Of a stretch of 64,000 nt of DNA, positions 63,412 through 64,000 are shown one piece after another. Each line of letters begins with the position of its first letter. Positions within the stretch are counted from its first letter, which is position 1. Both the position numbers and the translations under genes were made by a program. The notes beneath the pieces were generated by a model. The model saw only the letters and a list, made by a program, of their open reading frames with translations. It did not search any database and was not told where the DNA came from. Origin of the DNA: GCA-2748575 sp965222725 (lineage in GTDB: Bacteria; Pseudomonadota; Gammaproteobacteria; Pseudomonadales; Ketobacteraceae); contig OZ244969.1 in assembly GCA_965222725.1 (NCBI GenBank), forward strand, positions 2,046,001 to 2,110,000. Direction: 5' to 3'.

Positions 63412-63723
63412 ATGACCGAGACAATTACCGTGGAAGTGGCCTATGCACTGGCCCATGAGCAGGCGTTAGTGGCTATTGATGTGCCTGTGGGGACCACCAT
63501 GTATCAGGCGGCGCAAATGTCACATATTGCAGACCGATTCCCCGACATCGATCTGGAAACAGCGGACATGGGAATTTTTGGCAAAGTGGAGCGCAAACCC
63601 AAAGAACGGGAATTGCAGCCGGGAGACCGGGTGGAAATCTATCGTCCCCTGATTGCCGATCCCAAGGAAGTGCGCAAGCGTCGAGCGGAAGAAGCCAAAC
63701 AGCGTCGGGAACAGGAAGACTGA
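63412..63723 (+). CDS. rnfH: RnfH family ubiquitin-fold protein
   Basis: The ATG at 63412 is used; an in-frame TTG lies 6 bp earlier. 103 residues: ITVEVAYALAHEQALVAIDVPVGTTMYQAAQMSHIADRFPDIDL, IFGKVERKPKERELQPGDRVEIYRPLIADPKEVRKRRAE, a standard RnfH pattern. Function not clear despite the name. Encoded beside bamE, as in many Gammaproteobacteria. Confidence 0.9.
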   Translation: MTETITVEVAYALAHEQALVAIDVPVGTTMYQAAQMSHIADRFPDIDLETADMGIFGKVERKPKERELQPGDRVEIYRPLIADPKEVRKRRAEEAKQRREQED

Positions 63724-63834
63724 TAAATTAATAACAGGATGGAAGCCCCGCATTAACGGCGGCAGCTTCCTGTTACCTGGGGGCGGTGCGGAAAAGTAAC
63801 GGTAAGAAGCGGTAGCGGCTGATGCGCGTTGCGA

Positions 63835-64000
63835 TCAGCTGCGCTCTTTACGAATCGTCTCGGTCAGATCTTCGCGAACCTTTTCCGGGTCTTTCAGGCG
63901 CGAATCATCAATCTGCTGCAGCCGCTCCCCTTCAAAATAAAGCGTGAGCTGGTTTTCCAGCAGCGAGCCATTGCCGGTTTCATAGCTGTACACGTAATCC
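63835..64000 (-). CDS. bamE: Outer-membrane assembly lipoprotein BamE, 3' part
   Basis: Only the C-terminal ~54 residues are inside the window; the gene continues past the right edge. The minus strand reads DYVYSYETGNGSLLENQLT and LYFEGERLQQIDDSRL, ending in a charged tail. This matches the end of BamE (SmpA/OmlA), a small lipoprotein of the BAM complex. Confidence 0.85.
   Translation of the reverse strand, partial: DYVYSYETGNGSLLENQLTLYFEGERLQQIDDSRLKDPEKVREDLTETIRKERS

Overview
The window looks like chromosomal DNA of a Gammaproteobacterium, probably a marine or oil-associated member of the Pseudomonadales/Oceanospirillales. This rests on a P. aeruginosa-type tmRNA tag, an SmpB / RnfH / BamE neighbourhood at the right end, a wax-ester synthase/DGAT, an LPS locus with MsbA and Ugd, and a cobalamin riboswitch of proteobacterial type. 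The species is an inference. I see no phage, IS element, CRISPR array or tRNA gene.

Layout. 1-1.3 kb: 3' part of an AraC regulator and a DUF1287 periplasmic protein. 1.4-8.5 kb: an unusual fatty-acid-like cluster with two KAS III-type ketosynthases, an acyl-CoA carboxylase-type carboxyltransferase, a membrane-anchored hexapeptide acyltransferase, an SDR reductase, a GH3-type acyl-acid amido synthetase and a small membrane protein. This is the best candidate for an undescribed biosynthetic system. 8.5-10.9 kb: a cobalamin riboswitch driving a possible B12 transporter and cobyrinate a,c-diamide synthase. 11-16 kb: a CheA-like histidine kinase, a START-domain protein and a WS/DGAT. 16.4-20.8 kb: a TRAP-type transporter with a partner lipoprotein, a solute-binding protein and a fused permease, with two hairpins before the permease. 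21-23.5 kb: DUF4266 lipoprotein, DUF3570 beta-barrel-like protein and ApbE flavin transferase. 23.5-26 kb: thioesterase, DUF445 protein and a small coiled-coil protein. 26.4-34 kb: secreted or surface proteins, namely an Ig-repeat protein, a CsgG/DUF4810/DUF799 lipoprotein operon and a 797-residue lipoprotein.

34.4-46.8 kb: an old-yellow-enzyme homologue, then an LPS core/O-antigen locus (glycosyltransferases, two YrbL-like kinase-fold proteins, GT-D protein, Ugd, MsbA, O-antigen ligase). 46.9-56.3 kb: a mixed set with a serine hydrolase, a periplasmic binding protein, an HI0933-type flavoprotein, an orphan FHA-CpaF ATPase followed by a 36-residue membrane peptide, a diguanylate cyclase, a polysaccharide deacetylase, a 2OG-Fe(II) oxygenase and Dps. 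56.6-59.8 kb: AT-richer glycosyltransferase, rmlC and rmlD, then a GST-like protein. 59.9-64 kb: tmRNA, a Coq4-like protein, SugE/Gdx, SmpB, a neurotransmitter:sodium symporter, RnfH and the C-terminal part of BamE.

Functional threads: lipid metabolism (KAS III/GH3 cluster, WS/DGAT, thioesterase, START), envelope building (LPS locus, lipoproteins, deacetylase, rhamnose genes) and trans-translation (ssrA and smpB). All functions are read from motifs and gene context by eye; no database search was run.
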